The translations under genes and the position numbers were made by a program. Below are positions 19,046 through 29,720 of a stretch of 40,672 nt of DNA, piece by piece. The first letter of the stretch is position 1. Every line of letters begins with the position of its first letter. The stretch covers positions 1 through 40,672 of the forward strand of contig CACHDH010000002.1 in NCBI GenBank assembly GCA_902578515.1, given 5' to 3'. Source of the stretch: an uncultured marine group I thaumarchaeote (lineage in GTDB: Archaea > Thermoproteota > Nitrososphaeria > Nitrososphaerales > Nitrosopumilaceae). The notes under the pieces were generated by a model that searched no databases, had not been told where the DNA came from, and was given only the letters and a program-made list of their open reading frames with translations.

Positions 19046-20173
19046 ATGAAAGAAAAAGTTGTATTTTTTGGGCTTAGTACAGAAGGATATCATCTTGCCA
19101 GCAAGATGGTCGTTAATGGAGCAGATGTAAAAATAATTGATGAATCAGCTCAGGGGGCAATTGTATTGAATTCTGAAATTGCACAAACCTATACAGATGT
19201 AATATCTCTTCGAGAAGATGAACCACTACTTTCTATGGAACCGGGTAATATTGCAATATCCAAAGCTAAATACCTTTTCTTTACACCACGAATAAGAAAA
19301 ACTGGTCAGGATTTAAAAACGGAAGTAAATTCGAAATTTAAAGATGCAGTAGCTGAATTGAAGAAAGGTAGTTCAGTCATTAATTGCCTTCCAACAGGAT
19401 TTGGTGGTAACAATGAAAACATTTCACTTTTAGAACACGTTACTGGACTTAAAGCTGGAAAAGATAGTTCATATTTCTATTTTCCACTAAATGATCTGAA
19501 TAAAACACCAGATGTAATAGGTGCAATAAAACAAGCTGAGGAAAAAAAGCTTTTATCACTTTTAAAAACTGATAAAAAAGAAAAAAAGTTTGTGGATATT
19601 TCTTCAGCAGAGAATTTACATGCAATTGATACAATTCAAAGATTTTCAAATCAATGTAGTATTATAGAAGTGTGTGGAAAATTTGTAAAAAACAATTCAA
19701 AATATACTACATCATTTAATGAATTTAAGGATCTATATCTTGACGATATGGTAAGTGGCTTTTATGATCTGCGTATGTTGGGTTCCTCATTTGAAAGCGC
19801 ACAAACTTTGATGTATCTTATTAATGGAAGTGTTCGAGGAATTCATGGTTATATCAAGAGATTGATTGATACTATTAGAATAACCCTGAAAAAAAATGAT
19901 CTAAAAGCTAGTAAGACAAAAATTGTATTATCTTGGACATTAGACACAAACGAGATGCGAGGAGATAAGATTGAAATGCTAAATTCTATTTCGTCTAAAC
20001 TGCGTGATTATATTGGTGATGTAGAAACTTCATCTGGTTCCATAGATCTATTTCATCAGGATAAAGTAACAATCGTTGTAGCTTGTTCTAATCATGACTA
20101 TAAACAGATAAAAGAAAATTCAAAAGATGATAACATTTTTGTAATTAAGGCAAACCCTTTATGTGAAACCTAG
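19046..20173 (+). CDS. NAD(P)-binding Rossmann protein, distantly resembling the N-terminal domain of NDP-sugar dehydrogenases; function unknown
   Basis: N-terminal VVFFGLSTEGYHLASKMVVNGADVKIIDES and SSVINCLPTGFGGNNENISLLEHVTG; helical domain plus C-terminal domain I do not recognise. Confidence 0.65.
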   Translation: MKEKVVFFGLSTEGYHLASKMVVNGADVKIIDESAQGAIVLNSEIAQTYTDVISLREDEPLLSMEPGNIAISKAKYLFFTPRIRKTGQDLKTEVNSKFKDAVAELKKGSSVINCLPTGFGGNNENISLLEHVTGLKAGKDSSYFYFPLNDLNKTPDVIGAIKQAEEKKLLSLLKTDKKEKKFVDISSAENLHAIDTIQRFSNQCSIIEVCGKFVKNNSKYTTSFNEFKDLYLDDMVSGFYDLRMLGSSFESAQTLMYLINGSVRGIHGYIKRLIDTIRITLKKNDLKASKTKIVLSWTLDTNEMRGDKIEMLNSISSKLRDYIGDVETSSGSIDLFHQDKVTIVVACSNHDYKQIKENSKDDNIFVIKANPLCET

Positions 20174-20211
20174 TTATAAAGAATAAAATTATCTAAAAAA
20201 TTAGAAGGCTA

Positions 20212-20736
20212 ATGGCTGAAAACGAAAATAATGATAAAGGCTTTGAGCAAGAAGCTGACGAGAAGAAAGAAACTGAAGAACCAATAGACTATAAACAAAA
20301 AATAGATGAATTAGATTCGCTTCTAGAAAAAGAGAGACAAAAATCTCTACGACTACTTGCAGATTATCAAAATCTTGAAAAGCAGATCATTGATAGGATA
20401 AATTCACGTGGGGATAAGATAATTTTAGATTTCTTAATTGTGTATGAGGATTTCATTCGTACAAAAAATGCATATGAAAAGGAAGGAGGAAACGTAGACA
20501 ATCTAAACGGCATCATAAAAAACATGGAATCCATCTTGGGAAATTATGATGTGAAATCAATAGAAACAAGAGGAAAAAAATTTGATCCTAAGCTACATGA
20601 AGTAGTGCAAGAGATTGAAAATAATGATCATGAGGAGGGAACAATTGTGAAAGAGATCGCAAAAGGATATATTATTCGTGGAGAGGTAATGAAATACTCG
20701 AAGGTATGTGTTTCAAAAAAAATAATTAAAGAATAG
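20212..20736 (+). CDS. grpE: GrpE nucleotide exchange factor
   Basis: Coiled-coil N-terminus then ADYQNLEKQIIDR and HEVVQEIENNDHEEGTIVKEIAKGYIIRGEVMKYSKVCVSK. Confidence 0.95.
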   Translation: MAENENNDKGFEQEADEKKETEEPIDYKQKIDELDSLLEKERQKSLRLLADYQNLEKQIIDRINSRGDKIILDFLIVYEDFIRTKNAYEKEGGNVDNLNGIIKNMESILGNYDVKSIETRGKKFDPKLHEVVQEIENNDHEEGTIVKEIAKGYIIRGEVMKYSKVCVSKKIIKE

Positions 20737-20746
20737 ATGATAAAAT

Positions 20747-22597
20747 ATGGCAGAAAGAATAATTGGTATTGATCTTGGAACAAGTAACTCAGCTGCTGCA
20801 ATTATACAGGGTGGTAAACCAACAATAATCCCTGCAGCTGAAGGCCAAACAGCACACGGTAAGGCATTTCCATCAGTAGTTGCATTTCCAAAGGATGGTA
20901 GTGCTATGCTTGTTGGTACACCAGCTGTAAACCAAGCTGTAACAAATCCAGAAAATACTATTAGCAAAGCCAAGAGAAAGATGGGAACAGATCATGTTTA
21001 TAAAATTGAAGGTAAAGAATACAAGCCACAACAAATCTCTGCGTTTATTTTACAAAAAATCAAGAAAGATGCTGAAGCATTTACTGGAGATAAGATTGAC
21101 AAAGCGGTAATTACAGTTCCTGCCTATTTTGATGATAATCAGAGACAAGCTACCAAAGATGCTGGAACCATAGCTGGTCTTGATGTAGTACGAATTATCA
21201 ATGAACCAACAGCAGCTTCTCTTGCTTTTGGTCTTGACAAAGCAAAACAGGACATGAAAATATTGGTGTTTGACTTTGGTGGAGGCACATTAGATGTTAC
21301 AATAATGGAAATGGGTGGTGGTGTCTTTGAAGTGATGAGTACTTCTGGTGACACTAAGTTGGGTGGAACAGATATGGATTTAGTAATAATGGATTATGTC
21401 AAGGAAGAATTCAGAAAGAAAGAGGGTATTGATCTTTCAAGCGACAAGAAAGCTATGGAAAGACTTAGAGAGGCCTGTGAAAAGGCAAAGATTGAACTTT
21501 CTGGCGTAATGGAAACTGACATAAACTTACCATATATTCATGAAAAAACTGCGCTTGAAGTTAAACTAACGAGAGCTAAGCTAGATAGTCTGGTGACACC
21601 ATTAGTCGAAAGATGCAAGCCTTCAATTGATAAGTCACTTGAGGATGCAAAAATTTCTACTTCAGATATCACCAAAATCGTCCTTGTTGGTGGACCTACC
21701 AGAATGCCAATTGTGAAAAAATTTGTTGGGGATACGATTGGAAAAGATGCTGAATCTGGAGTTGATCCGATGGAGGCTGTAGCCTTTGGCGCTGCTGTTC
21801 AAGCTGGTATTATGGCAGGAGATGTTGAAAGTGATATTGTCTTACTAGATGTTACTCCCTTAACATTGGGAATTGAAACCTTAGGTGGTGTACGTGAACC
21901 AATAATTGAGAGAAATACGACAATACCCACATCCAAGGATAAGACCTTCACGACAGCTGCTGATAATCAAACTGCAGTTACAATAAATGTGGTACAGGGA
22001 GAACGACCAATGGTTGCTGATAATGTTTCATTGGGAAGTTTCAATCTGACTGATATTCCTCCTGCTCCTAGAGGTGTTCCACAGGTTAATGTAAAATTTG
22101 ACATTGATGCAAATGGTATCATTAATGTCACAGCCAAGGATCTTGGAACTGGAAAGGATGCTAAAATTACAATAGAATCTACCACCAAACTCTCAGATGA
22201 AGAAGTAGAAAAATTGAAACAAGATGCCGAAAAGCATGCAGAAGAAGACAAGAAGAAAAAGGAATCTGTAGATATCAAGAATGAAGCAGAAAGTTTCATC
22301 TATACAACCGAAAAATTAGTCAACCAAGATCTTAAAGATAAGATATCACAAGAACAGGGAATTAAGATTACAGACGCGGTAAAGGAAGTAAAGGAAGTGC
22401 TAAGTCAGGATTCAGAGCAAATTAAGACAAAGCTAGATGCATTGAAAGCTGTAGTTAATGAAATCACCACTGAATTATACAAGAATGCAACTCCACCACC
22501 AGGTTCAGAACAACAGCAAGATGGAGCCAAATCTGAAGAAAAATCAGAGCCAGAACCGGAACCAGAATCTAAACCAGATGAAGAGCAATCTAAATAA
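20747..22597 (+). CDS. dnaK: Hsp70 chaperone DnaK
   Basis: [48 protein letters not shown]. Confidence 0.98.
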   Translation: MAERIIGIDLGTSNSAAAIIQGGKPTIIPAAEGQTAHGKAFPSVVAFPKDGSAMLVGTPAVNQAVTNPENTISKAKRKMGTDHVYKIEGKEYKPQQISAFILQKIKKDAEAFTGDKIDKAVITVPAYFDDNQRQATKDAGTIAGLDVVRIINEPTAASLAFGLDKAKQDMKILVFDFGGGTLDVTIMEMGGGVFEVMSTSGDTKLGGTDMDLVIMDYVKEEFRKKEGIDLSSDKKAMERLREACEKAKIELSGVMETDINLPYIHEKTALEVKLTRAKLDSLVTPLVERCKPSIDKSLEDAKISTSDITKIVLVGGPTRMPIVKKFVGDTIGKDAESGVDPMEAVAFGAAVQAGIMAGDVESDIVLLDVTPLTLGIETLGGVREPIIERNTTIPTSKDKTFTTAADNQTAVTINVVQGERPMVADNVSLGSFNLTDIPPAPRGVPQVNVKFDIDANGIINVTAKDLGTGKDAKITIESTTKLSDEEVEKLKQDAEKHAEEDKKKKESVDIKNEAESFIYTTEKLVNQDLKDKISQEQGIKITDAVKEVKEVLSQDSEQIKTKLDALKAVVNEITTELYKNATPPPGSEQQQDGAKSEEKSEPEPEPESKPDEEQSK

Positions 22598-22626
22598 AAT
22601 TCAAAACTAAAATTATTTGATTAGAG

Positions 22627-23733
22627 ATGAGTGCAAAGCGTGATTATTATGAAGTCTTAGGCATTTCAAAGGATGCCCAAATAAATGAGATTAAAGCTCA
22701 ATACAGAAAACTAGCTTTAAAATTTCATCCGGATAGAAACAAATCATCTGAGGCAGCTGAACATTTCAAGGAGATTTCTGAAGCATATGCAGTTTTATCG
22801 GACACGAAAAAACGACAACTCTACGATCAACATGGTCATGCTGGCGTAGATGGTCGATATAGTACAGAGGATATTTTCAGAGGAGCTGGCGCTAACTTTG
22901 ATGACATCTTTAGCGATTTGTTTGGTGGTAGAGGTAGAAGAACAACAGGCGGTTTTGACTCCATTTTTGAAAATCTGTTTGGAGGAGGACAAGGATTTGG
23001 TGGTTTTGGAAGACAAAGAGGCTCTGACATGTTGTATGAAACCTCTGTTTCACTTGAAGATGTACTGAATGGGAAAAAAATGGATCTTGATTTACAAAAA
23101 AATGTGGATTGTCCTGATTGTGATGGTTCTGGATGTTCTCCTGGAACATCTAAAATAAAATGTTCAGATTGTGATGGTCAAGGACAAGTTAGGGTAAGTC
23201 GTAATATGGGATTTTCTACATTTGTAACTGTTCAACCGTGTAGAAAATGTAGCGGACAAGGAATGATGATAGAAAAACCTTGCAAAAAATGTAAGTTAGG
23301 AAAAGTGAAAGGTACTAAGCATATATCATTCGAACTTCCTGCTGGCATAGACAATGGTGATTATGTCATATCCGGTGAGGGTGAATCAATACCTGGTGGT
23401 GCGAACGGTGATCTCATAATAAGGGTCGGCATTCAACCTCATCCTAAATTCAAACGTGACGGAAGAGATATTTTTTATGACGCACAAATTTCAATGACGG
23501 ATGCAAGTTTAGGAAAAAAGTTTGAAGTTCCTACACTAGATGGATTCAATAAAATTACTGTTGAATCTGGCAGCCAACCAAACTCAATAATCAAACTCAA
23601 GGGTAAAGGTTTGCCTGGACGTGGATTTAGAGGCAGAGGTGATCAGTATGTTAGATTGGTTGTTAACATTCCAAAAAAACTAAACAATCACCAAAAGGAT
23701 TTGTTAAAGGAACTGGACGACTCGTTCGATTAA
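22627..23733 (+). CDS. dnaJ: Chaperone DnaJ
   Basis: J domain [18 protein letters not shown], Gly/Phe region, zinc-finger Cys pairs CPDC, CSDC, CRKC, CKKC. Confidence 0.98.
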   Translation: MSAKRDYYEVLGISKDAQINEIKAQYRKLALKFHPDRNKSSEAAEHFKEISEAYAVLSDTKKRQLYDQHGHAGVDGRYSTEDIFRGAGANFDDIFSDLFGGRGRRTTGGFDSIFENLFGGGQGFGGFGRQRGSDMLYETSVSLEDVLNGKKMDLDLQKNVDCPDCDGSGCSPGTSKIKCSDCDGQGQVRVSRNMGFSTFVTVQPCRKCSGQGMMIEKPCKKCKLGKVKGTKHISFELPAGIDNGDYVISGEGESIPGGANGDLIIRVGIQPHPKFKRDGRDIFYDAQISMTDASLGKKFEVPTLDGFNKITVESGSQPNSIIKLKGKGLPGRGFRGRGDQYVRLVVNIPKKLNNHQKDLLKELDDSFD

Positions 23734-23744
23734 TATCAATTATT

Positions 23745-23906
23745 CTAGGATTTTTTCTTGTGAATTTTTATGTGGTGTCCACCACGAGTGTGAACAACAT
23801 GAATCGTCTGAATTAGCTCCGCTATCATATCTGTTGAGTAATATTTTGTATTATACCTAGCAAGCACCTTCTTGCAGTCATTGCAGTATATCTCCCTGAA
23901 TTCCAC
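23745..23906 (-). CDS. Small putative zinc-binding protein (53 aa, GTG start), absent from ORF track
   Basis: Own translation: (M/V)EFREIYCNDCKKVLARYNTKYYSTDMIAELIQTIHVVHTRGGHHIKIHKKKS*; CxxC then HxxH spacing; fills an otherwise empty intergenic gap. Confidence 0.55.
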   Translation of the reverse strand: MEFREIYCNDCKKVLARYNTKYYSTDMIAELIQTIHVVHTRGGHHIKIHKKKS

Positions 23907-23984
23907 TAAATTGATATGAATACTCGGCTATTTTGTGTTTACTCACAAAAAACAAACTTATTCTATGTTTTTTCTTTTCTTGTT

Positions 23985-24069
23985 GCGGGAGTCGCCCAGC
24001 CTGGTCAACGGCGTAAGGTTCAGATCCTTATCTCCTAGGAGTTCGTGGGTTCAAATCCCACTTCCCGCA
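23985..24069 (+). tRNA. tRNA-Leu(CAG)
   Basis: Acceptor GCGGGAG/TTCCCGC, anticodon arm TAAGG-TTCAGAT-CCTTA, long variable arm TCTCCTAGGAGTTC, T arm GTGGG-TTCAAAT-CCCAC, discriminator A. Confidence 0.95.
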
Positions 24070-24071
24070 TT

Positions 24072-25958
24072 TTATAATTCTGAGATCTTTTTGTGTAGAA
24101 GATCATTAACTATTTTTCCTGATGCTTTACCTCTCACTTCTTTCATGGCAATTCCCATCAGTGTAGTTATCGCTTTATCTCCTAATTTCTTAACAAGTTC
24201 CATGTTACTTTGAATGACTTGGTCTAAAATTCCATTTAACTCATCCCTATCCATACTTGAAACATCTGCACTTTGCATAGCCATTGAAACGTTTTCTGAT
24301 TTTCCAGACATAATGTTTTCAAAAATAATCTCCAGTGATTCTTTGGGTATTTTACTAGATGCTAACAGTTCAAACGATTCTATGATATGTTCTGGTTTCA
24401 ATAAGGTTACATCAAGTCCCTGTCTACCCATGTTTGTTATGCTAGAACAGAGTATAGAGGCTACAAAGTTTGCCGAGTTTTTTTTATTTTGACAGATTTT
24501 TTCAAACAACTCCAGATATTCTGAGTCAAAAATCTGTTCAGATAGTTGAAGATTTAGATTATATTTTTGTTGAATCTCAGCAATTGATTCATCCCATGAT
24601 TTTGGAATGTTGTCTTGTGCAAGTTTTACTTCTTCAGGCATTACACTAACAGAGGGTATGTCTGTCTCCGGATACATTCTTGATGCACCAGGACGTGGTC
24701 GAAGAAAAATAGTTTCACCATCTTGTGTGGCAGCTCTAGTCTCAGCTGGTACTCCATCTGCTGCATCTTGAATTCTTTTTACTATAGAATTTACAGCATA
24801 ATCCAACTTTGAATCTTCACCAGCAATAATCAGAAAACCATCCCCGTCTACTAATTCAAGATGTTTTCTTATCTTATCAACATCTGAATTATTAATTCCA
24901 TAATTAGGAAGCTCATCCGAATGGAAAACTCCTCCAATACCAAAAAATCTTACGAGCTGTCCAATTTCTTTTCCTAATCTAATTTCAGGATATGGTTCGA
25001 AGCCAAACAGACCTGAAAAATTTCTCATTCGTATAGCCTTAATTTTTGTATTTAATTTCATTGCATTTTGAATTATTTTCGAGTCACAATCTTTGAAAAT
25101 TTCAGTAACGTCAATAATATCTTCGTTCGTGATTGTTATTGATAATTTTTTGAGTTTTTCAGCAATTAAAATTAGTCCGTGTTGTCTTTTAGATTCATAA
25201 CTAATTATTTTTTCAAGTTGATCTAACTGTTGTACACCCTTTACTTCTACAACTCCGCTGTTCATAACTGAAATATTTACATCCTGCCTGATGGTGCCAA
25301 TTCCTCTTTTTACCATCCTTGTTGCCCTTAACAATCTCCCAAGTGTCAAGGCAATTTCCTTAACTTCAGAGGGCTTGGTACTTATAGGTTCTAAAGCAAT
25401 TTCAACTAATGGGACACCGAGGCGATCTAAACTGTAGTTTGTTTCATTTTGTTCATTACTGAGAAGCTTCGCCGCATCCTCTTCAAGACAAACTGCCTGC
25501 ACTCCAATCTTTTTTTCACCTACCTTTAGATTTCCTCCTTGGGAAACAAGCATAGTTCTTTGAAAGCCAGAGGTGTTAGAGCCATCAATAACGGTCTTTC
25601 TCATAACGTGAATCTCACTGAAAATTTTTGATTCTAGCATACTACTAATCAGTAATGAAATCTTCTTTGCATCGTGATCTAGATCATGAGGAGGTTCTTC
25701 GTCTTTTTCGACTAGGCAACTGCTTTGAGAATTTGCATAGTAATTGATTTTCTTTGATTTTGTTTTTTCAAATAATGCCGCTGGATCCAATTTGCCGAGC
25801 TCACTTTTTGCCGTTCTTAGGCTTCTAGAGAATTTTTCAGTATATTCATCACTTTCTATCGGTCGGCATTTACAAAACAATTTTTTTTTAGTGTCAAGCT
25901 GTTGGTGAATCTCTAATCCAACCTTCAAACCAATTTTTTCAAAATCAATTTCAGACAT
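24072..25958 (-). CDS. gatE: Glutamyl-tRNA(Gln) amidotransferase subunit E
   Basis: KVGLEIHQQLDTKKKLFCKC, LDRLGVPLVEIALEP, RQDVNISV, archaeal GatE length (628 aa); GatB/Yqey C-terminal domain. Confidence 0.96.
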   Translation of the reverse strand: MSEIDFEKIGLKVGLEIHQQLDTKKKLFCKCRPIESDEYTEKFSRSLRTAKSELGKLDPAALFEKTKSKKINYYANSQSSCLVEKDEEPPHDLDHDAKKISLLISSMLESKIFSEIHVMRKTVIDGSNTSGFQRTMLVSQGGNLKVGEKKIGVQAVCLEEDAAKLLSNEQNETNYSLDRLGVPLVEIALEPISTKPSEVKEIALTLGRLLRATRMVKRGIGTIRQDVNISVMNSGVVEVKGVQQLDQLEKIISYESKRQHGLILIAEKLKKLSITITNEDIIDVTEIFKDCDSKIIQNAMKLNTKIKAIRMRNFSGLFGFEPYPEIRLGKEIGQLVRFFGIGGVFHSDELPNYGINNSDVDKIRKHLELVDGDGFLIIAGEDSKLDYAVNSIVKRIQDAADGVPAETRAATQDGETIFLRPRPGASRMYPETDIPSVSVMPEEVKLAQDNIPKSWDESIAEIQQKYNLNLQLSEQIFDSEYLELFEKICQNKKNSANFVASILCSSITNMGRQGLDVTLLKPEHIIESFELLASSKIPKESLEIIFENIMSGKSENVSMAMQSADVSSMDRDELNGILDQVIQSNMELVKKLGDKAITTLMGIAMKEVRGKASGKIVNDLLHKKISEL

Positions 25959-25960
25959 AA

Positions 25961-27244
25961 TTAAAACTCTGAGGCAATATTCTCCAGCATTAGCGACTTC
26001 ATCTCATCTGTATTCTTTGAATTTCCTAAGGCCCACATGGCTTTTACCAGTGAAGTTTCTGGCGTCATATTCTCAAGAGGAGTGATTCCTAAATCTAACA
26101 AATCTCTACCACTTTCATAGACTGTCATCCTAACCCTGCCGTCGATACACTGTGATGTCATTCCCAAAAACAGATCATTTTCCTTTGCATTTTTTACAAC
26201 ATCGTACATTGTACGCCCAACATGGCCTAATCCTGTTCCCTCAAAAATTATTGCCTTGCATCCTGTTTGTATCATATTTTCAATCAATTCTGGGTCATAA
26301 CCTGGATGATATTTTACAAGAGATACTTTAGTATCAATTTTCATTCTTGGAATGTATTTTGAGTTTTTAAAAAAATCATCTTGCATATTTTTCTTAATTT
26401 TTTCTTCAGCAATTATGAATGCTGGGTGACCACCCATAGTCTCAAACGCTCCACGCTTGCTTGTATGATTTTTTCTAACTCTGGTTCCGACATGACATGC
26501 AACTGTCTGATCATTATCATTATGGTGCATAACAAGAAAAATACCCTTTGTGTTAGATTCAACAAGGAATTTTGAAGCCGCAATCAGGTTTATCGCCGCA
26601 TCAGATGACGGTCTGTCAGATGATCTCTGTGATCCAACAAGTGCAACTGGAATGGGAAACCCAGCAAGTGCAAAAGACAAAAAAGAAGATGTGTAATGCA
26701 TGGTGTCTGTTCCATGTGCAATTAGTATTCCTTTATAGTCGGAATCTGTAAGTGAATCAAGTTTTTCTGCAATTTTTGTCCAATGGTCTGGCTGTAAATT
26801 TTCTGAATATTCGGAGAACAAAACTTCTGCATCAATGTTAGCAATTTTTCCAAGCTCTGGAACTGCTTCATTGATATCAGAAGCAGTAAGCGCGGGAGTA
26901 ACAGCACCAGTTCTGTAGTCAACCTTACTTGCGATTGTTCCTCCCGTAGAAAGAAGTAAAATTTTTGGAAGTTCTGGATCCTCTTTTCTTTCTTCATTCT
27001 GTTCATGCTTTAGTTCAGAACTGGAAACAATCTCTATGTTTTGAATATCGTCAATGTTAATTCCTGCATTGTAACCACTTCCTAATTTTACTACTAGATG
27101 CATATCATCACCAGACTCGTATCTGGGCATTAGAATTCCAGAGTATGTTAAATCAGCAGTAATCTTGATTGAATCGCCAACTTTGGCATTATTTTTTTTC
27201 AAACATTCAAGAGCTTTTCCAGAATATCCTTGGTCTTCTGACAT
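25961..27244 (-). CDS. gatD: Glutamyl-tRNA(Gln) amidotransferase subunit D (asparaginase-like)
   Basis: LLSTGGTIASKVDYRTGAV and LIAHGTDTMHYTSSFLSFAL asparaginase motifs. Confidence 0.96.
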   Translation of the reverse strand: MSEDQGYSGKALECLKKNNAKVGDSIKITADLTYSGILMPRYESGDDMHLVVKLGSGYNAGINIDDIQNIEIVSSSELKHEQNEERKEDPELPKILLLSTGGTIASKVDYRTGAVTPALTASDINEAVPELGKIANIDAEVLFSEYSENLQPDHWTKIAEKLDSLTDSDYKGILIAHGTDTMHYTSSFLSFALAGFPIPVALVGSQRSSDRPSSDAAINLIAASKFLVESNTKGIFLVMHHNDNDQTVACHVGTRVRKNHTSKRGAFETMGGHPAFIIAEEKIKKNMQDDFFKNSKYIPRMKIDTKVSLVKYHPGYDPELIENMIQTGCKAIIFEGTGLGHVGRTMYDVVKNAKENDLFLGMTSQCIDGRVRMTVYESGRDLLDLGITPLENMTPETSLVKAMWALGNSKNTDEMKSLMLENIASEF

Positions 27245-27275
27245 TGTGATGGTTTAAGCAGTTATTTTATTAAAA

Positions 27276-29612
27276 CTACCTGAAAGCAGAAAGTTCTACT
27301 TTCTGTCCAATCTTCAAGTCCTTTTGTTCCCTTACCTTCTTTACAGCGTCTTCGAAGTTCTTCATTGTAACCTTTGCACTCTCAGCTTCTTTTTCAACCT
27401 TAGAAATTTCTTTTTCCTCTTTGGCTTTGGCAGCTTTTTCATCTTCTGCTGAAGCAGCTCGTGCCTCTTTTTCTAATTTCGTGTTAGTCATATCCGCTTG
27501 TTTAGCTGGTATCTCCTTTGCATCAGCTGTTGTTGGCGTTTTTTTAGCAGGTTCACCCATGGCATATTTGTCAAGGTGTTCATGGATAACAAAAGATACA
27601 GCAGTGTTTGCTATAGCTGCTACATCTGCGCCACTAAATCCTTCAGTTGCCTCTGCTAATTTAACAAAATTCACATAGTCTGGACTGTTAGGATCTTTTA
27701 CGAATGGAATTTCTTCTGCATTAATCTCCAAAATTCTTTGTCTGGATTCTTTATCTGGTAATGGAATCTGGATAATTTTATCAAATCTTCCAGGTCTAAG
27801 TAAAGCTGGATCAATCATATCTGCTCTATTTGTAGCAGCTAATACTACTACACCGTGCATATCCTGCATGCCATCTAACTCTGTTAATAGTTGACTAACA
27901 ACTCTTTCAGTAACCTGTGTTTCTGCTCCTCCTCCTCGAATTGGTGCTATTGAATCAATTTCATCAAAGAACACTACACATGGTGATGATTGTCTAGCTC
28001 TCCTGAAAATTTCTCGAATACCTCTCTCTGACTCTCCTACCCACTTTGATAATAATTCAGGACCTCGTACGGAAACAAAGTTTGCTTCACTTTCGGTAGC
28101 AACTGCTTTAGCTAACAGAGTTTTTCCTGTACCACTTTCACCATGAAGTAAAATACCACGAGGCATTTTATGTCCTAATTTATCATATAGAGTAGGGTAT
28201 TTCATTGGCCATTCAACTGCTTCCTGAAGTTCCTGTTTGATATCATTTAGACCACCAACTTCGTCCCACTTTACATCTGGGTTTTCAATGAATACTTCTC
28301 TCATACCGGATGGTGTAACCTCTATCAAAGCTTTTTTGAAATCTTCTCCATTAACAATTAACTTGTCAAGTGTTTCAGGAGGAATCTTTTCATCGTCTAA
28401 GTTAATCTCTGGTAATAATCTACGTAAACACTTCATTGCCGCTTCTTTACACAAGTATTCCAAGTCGGCACCAACATATCCGTGGCTAATTGCAGATACT
28501 TGCTTTATTTCTACATCTTCGTGTAATGGCATGTTTCTTGTGTGAATGTTAAGAATGTCAGCCCTTCCCTTTTTATCAGGAACTTTGATCTCAATCTCCC
28601 TGTCAAATCTTCCAGGTCTTCTTAATGCTGGATCAATTGCATTTGGTCTGTTTGTTGCAGAGATTACAATTACTTTACCTCTAGCTTCCAATCCATCCAT
28701 GAGTGAAAGCATCTGTGAAACAACTCTTCGTTCTACTTCACCCGTTACTTCTTCTCGTTTAGGTGCTATAGAATCAATCTCATCAACGAAAACAATTGAT
28801 GGAGCCTTTTCTCTAGCCTCTTTGAATATCTCTCGTAATCTAGCTTCACTTTCACCGTAGAATTTACTCATGATTTCAGGACCAGAAATACTAATGAAAT
28901 GCGCATTGCTTTCATTTGCCACAGCCTTTGCTAACAGAGTTTTTCCTGTACCAGGTGGTCCATAAAGTAATACTCCTTTTGGAGCTTCTATTCCTAATTT
29001 TTCAAATATCTCTGGATGGCGCAATGGTAGTTCAATCATTTCTCTAACTTTCTTAATCTCGTCAGTCAAACCGCCAATGTCTTCATAAGAAACCTGTGGA
29101 ACACCTCTTAGTGTTTCACCTTTTTCAGCTATAGTGAAAACTGTTTTTTGTGTTACAAGTACAGCATCAGCATTAGGTGTTACTCCAATTACCTGAAACG
29201 TCAACCTACCACCAAAGTATGGTACCATTACATTATCACCCTTGATCAAAGGCACGCTTTCTAAAGCGTCTGCAAGATATCTTTCATCAATTGGTGGAAT
29301 GGCTTCTAATGGTGCTACAATAATTTTCTCTGCTGCTGTAGCCTTGATTTTTTTTACTGAAATACTATCTCCGATCGCAATTCCCGAGTTATTTCGTCCC
29401 AGTCCATCTATTCTGATAATTCCTTTTCCTTCATCAGATGGGTAAAGAGGTAAACATTTAGCGACAGTTCTACGTTTACCCTTAACTTCAATGACATCTC
29501 CGGTTGAGGCATTTAATGTATCCATAGAATCATAGTCAATTCTTGCTACACCACGCCCAACGTCCCGTGTATATGCCTCCAAAACCTTAAGTGATAGCTC
29601 ACTCTCGCTCAT
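27276..29612 (-). CDS. cdc48: CDC48/VCP-like AAA+ ATPase with two AAA domains and an unusual charged C-terminal insertion
   Basis: Two Walker A ([32 protein letters not shown]), two Walker B ([22 protein letters not shown]), Cdc48 N domain. Confidence 0.97.
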   Translation of the reverse strand: MSESELSLKVLEAYTRDVGRGVARIDYDSMDTLNASTGDVIEVKGKRRTVAKCLPLYPSDEGKGIIRIDGLGRNNSGIAIGDSISVKKIKATAAEKIIVAPLEAIPPIDERYLADALESVPLIKGDNVMVPYFGGRLTFQVIGVTPNADAVLVTQKTVFTIAEKGETLRGVPQVSYEDIGGLTDEIKKVREMIELPLRHPEIFEKLGIEAPKGVLLYGPPGTGKTLLAKAVANESNAHFISISGPEIMSKFYGESEARLREIFKEAREKAPSIVFVDEIDSIAPKREEVTGEVERRVVSQMLSLMDGLEARGKVIVISATNRPNAIDPALRRPGRFDREIEIKVPDKKGRADILNIHTRNMPLHEDVEIKQVSAISHGYVGADLEYLCKEAAMKCLRRLLPEINLDDEKIPPETLDKLIVNGEDFKKALIEVTPSGMREVFIENPDVKWDEVGGLNDIKQELQEAVEWPMKYPTLYDKLGHKMPRGILLHGESGTGKTLLAKAVATESEANFVSVRGPELLSKWVGESERGIREIFRRARQSSPCVVFFDEIDSIAPIRGGGAETQVTERVVSQLLTELDGMQDMHGVVVLAATNRADMIDPALLRPGRFDKIIQIPLPDKESRQRILEINAEEIPFVKDPNSPDYVNFVKLAEATEGFSGADVAAIANTAVSFVIHEHLDKYAMGEPAKKTPTTADAKEIPAKQADMTNTKLEKEARAASAEDEKAAKAKEEKEISKVEKEAESAKVTMKNFEDAVKKVREQKDLKIGQKVELSAFR

Positions 29613-29720
29613 AATTTATCACCCTCCAAGTATCGTTTATACCTTTGTCGTTAAATTTCTCTACAAATACTCGATTTAATCAGAAGCTTAAAATCTGTTG
29701 AATAGTCACGAAATTTCACC

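Noticed and set aside
22795-23149. Several overlapping ORFs in the dnaJ Gly/Phe region on both strands
   Set aside because: Multiple open frames arise from repetitive Gly-rich codons; only the DnaJ frame has family motifs.
23984-24213. Plus-strand ORF 23935-24213 running through tRNA-Leu
   Set aside because: It translates the tRNA and the antisense of gatE; not a plausible gene.
28237-28860. Two approximately 100-aa plus-strand ORFs antisense to cdc48
   Set aside because: Shadow ORFs opposite strongly conserved AAA motifs.
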